Positions 41,586 through 42,550 of a stretch of 42,550 nucleotides of DNA are shown piece by piece (within the stretch, counting starts at the first letter, position 1; every line of letters begins with the position of its first letter). The DNA is taken from the NCBI GenBank assembly GCA_902490365.1, contig CABUDQ010000016.1:1-42550 (forward strand), written 5' to 3'. The notes under the pieces are model-generated. The model ran no database searches. It was not told where the DNA came from and saw only the letters and a program-made list of their open reading frames with translations. The translations under genes were made by a program, and so were the position numbers. Source of the DNA: an uncultured Collinsella sp. GTDB lineage: Bacteria > Actinomycetota > Coriobacteriia > Coriobacteriales > Coriobacteriaceae.

Positions 41586-42550
41586 CTATTTTGAGTTCTT
41601 GATGCGACGTGTGGCTGTGGCGGTTATTCCGAGGCCTGCGGCGGCGATTCCTGCGAGTGCGATTGCGCTCGGTGCTGTGTCGCCCGTGTTTGCGAGCTTG
41701 CCGGCGGTCGTATTTGCTTGCTTGCCGCTGCTCGAGTTCGCCTGCTTGGTGGAGCTTGGTAGGGTGTCTTTGCCGGTTGCAGGTGAGCTAACGGGCGGTG
41801 CCGGTTCGGCGGGTTGCGCCGAGTTGGAGGGAGGCGTCGTCTCGGTCGGTTTCGTTATCTCGGGCGAGGTGGCCTTGTCTGCCGCGGCCTTTGCCTCTTC
41901 GTATGCTTTGCAGGCGTCGTCATAGGCCGCTTGCGCCTTTTCCAAATCGTCGAGGAGCGTATCTCGCTTGGCTACATCCTCATCGATGTGGGCTTTGGCT
42001 TTCTCCGCCTCACTTTCGAAACGCTGAACCTGTCTTTCCTGGCTTTCGAGCCGGCGTTGGCAGTGGTGAAGATCATCTTCACAAGATTTTTCTCGCCTTT
42101 CTGCCGACATGATCTCACTTCGCAACTGCTTAATAGTTTCGTTAGAAGCTCCGTCGTCGATTGCCTTATTTAATTCTGCCTGAAGGCCGCTTGTCCGGTT
42201 GTGGGCCTCATCGTATTTGGCTTGGGCTGCATCGACGTTCGCTTGCATGGCGGGAAGGGGTTTCCTCCATTTGGCGGCTTCCGTCACCACCATGTCGTAG
42301 ATCTCTTGAAAAGCGGCAATGTCATCATCGATTACCGCAAGTTTCTCGGGACTTGCGGCGTCTTTTGCGGCCTCGAGGTTTTTGAGCGCTTCCTGCATGG
42401 CTGCATACGCTTTTTCTTTTGCGGCGGCCGCATCTTCCGACTGCAAGGCAACTGCACCGGTGGGGGAACTGGTTTCTGCCGCAATCGCCGTTACGGGGGG
42501 TGTTCCTATAGTTTTGTCAACTGGGAAATGCTCTCCGTGCGACCGAATCG
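41586..42550 (-). CDS. Coiled-coil surface protein with LANTG sortase signal, 5' end outside the window
   Basis: The frame has no stop up to the window edge, so about 320 residues of a longer protein are visible. From the edge: a Thr/Pro-rich stretch, then a heptad-rich coiled coil of roughly 190 residues (EKAYAAMQEALKNLEAAKDA ... LEKAQAAYDDACKAYEEAKAAADKA), a Thr/Pro/Ser-rich wall-spanning linker, LANTG (a variant of the LPxTG sortase motif), a hydrophobic segment (APSAIALAGIAAAGLGITATA) and the basic tail RRIKNSK. A sortase should link it to the peptidoglycan. Function may be adhesion or a spacer; the N-terminal domain that would tell is missing. A strong terminator follows. Confidence 0.85.
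   Translation of the reverse strand, partial: IRSHGEHFPVDKTIGTPPVTAIAAETSSPTGAVALQSEDAAAAKEKAYAAMQEALKNLEAAKDAASPEKLAVIDDDIAAFQEIYDMVVTEAAKWRKPLPAMQANVDAAQAKYDEAHNRTSGLQAELNKAIDDGASNETIKQLRSEIMSAERREKSCEDDLHHCQRRLESQERQVQRFESEAEKAKAHIDEDVAKRDTLLDDLEKAQAAYDDACKAYEEAKAAADKATSPEITKPTETTPPSNSAQPAEPAPPVSSPATGKDTLPSSTKQANSSSGKQANTTAGKLANTGDTAPSAIALAGIAAAGLGITATATRRIKNSK

Overview
The window looks like chromosomal DNA of a high-GC member of the Coriobacteriia (Actinomycetota), most probably Collinsella or a close relative. This is inferred from the codon and base usage, the tilS-hpt-ftsH cluster, the small bacterial SRP RNA, the degenerate EF-G2-type GTPase, the LANTG sortase substrate and the many dispersed hairpins between genes. 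No database could be consulted, so the genus is an inference. I see no phage, plasmid, CRISPR array, intact insertion sequence or rRNA.

Layout. 1-2.2 kb: a small tail-anchored protein, Hsp20 and a metallo-beta-lactamase-fold hydrolase. 2.2-6.6 kb: tilS, hpt and ftsH (tRNA modification, purine salvage, membrane proteolysis). 6.7-10.5 kb: an aminotransferase, a PHP phosphoesterase and an iron-sulfur 23S rRNA methyltransferase of the RlmD/RlmCD type. 10.7-13.2 kb: a polar amino-acid ABC importer behind a promoter with two matching operators. 13.5-16.7 kb: an EF-G-like GTPase and a secreted nuclease. 16.8-18.9 kb: an AlbA_2-type regulator gene preceded by ten copies of a 10-bp site and bracketed by two direct copies of a 50-bp hairpin repeat. 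18.9-24.9 kb: larE, a HAD hydrolase, a LacI regulator, glmS and a GntR regulator. 25-28.8 kb: a YeiH-type transporter, a PrpR/NtrC-like regulator with a decayed ATPase site, a membrane protein and a nitroreductase. 29-33.9 kb: a small protein, then an operon of a MarR regulator and two ABC exporter half-transporters. 33.9-38.8 kb: serine acetyltransferase, a DedA protein, ilvE, LemA and a TetR regulator. 38.8-42.5 kb: tRNA-Ser(UGA), a gene joining the tRNA deaminase TadA to a glycerate kinase, the SRP RNA gene ffs, and the C-terminal part of a coiled-coil cell-wall protein cut by the window end.

The coding content is mostly housekeeping; the unusual material is in the gene fusion and in the intergenic DNA. 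The strongest points are the ten-site TTAGAGAGAT array spaced close to whole helical turns, the TadA-glycerate kinase fusion, an 18-bp ACTTTA-N6-TAAAGT operator shared by the amino-acid importer and ilvE, a perfect 39-bp in-frame tandem duplication in one ABC transporter next to its signature motif, MarR-type direct repeats placed inside a promoter spacer, and a set of long nested inverted repeats and short hairpins whose loops carry a C(T/C)GTCCC core.
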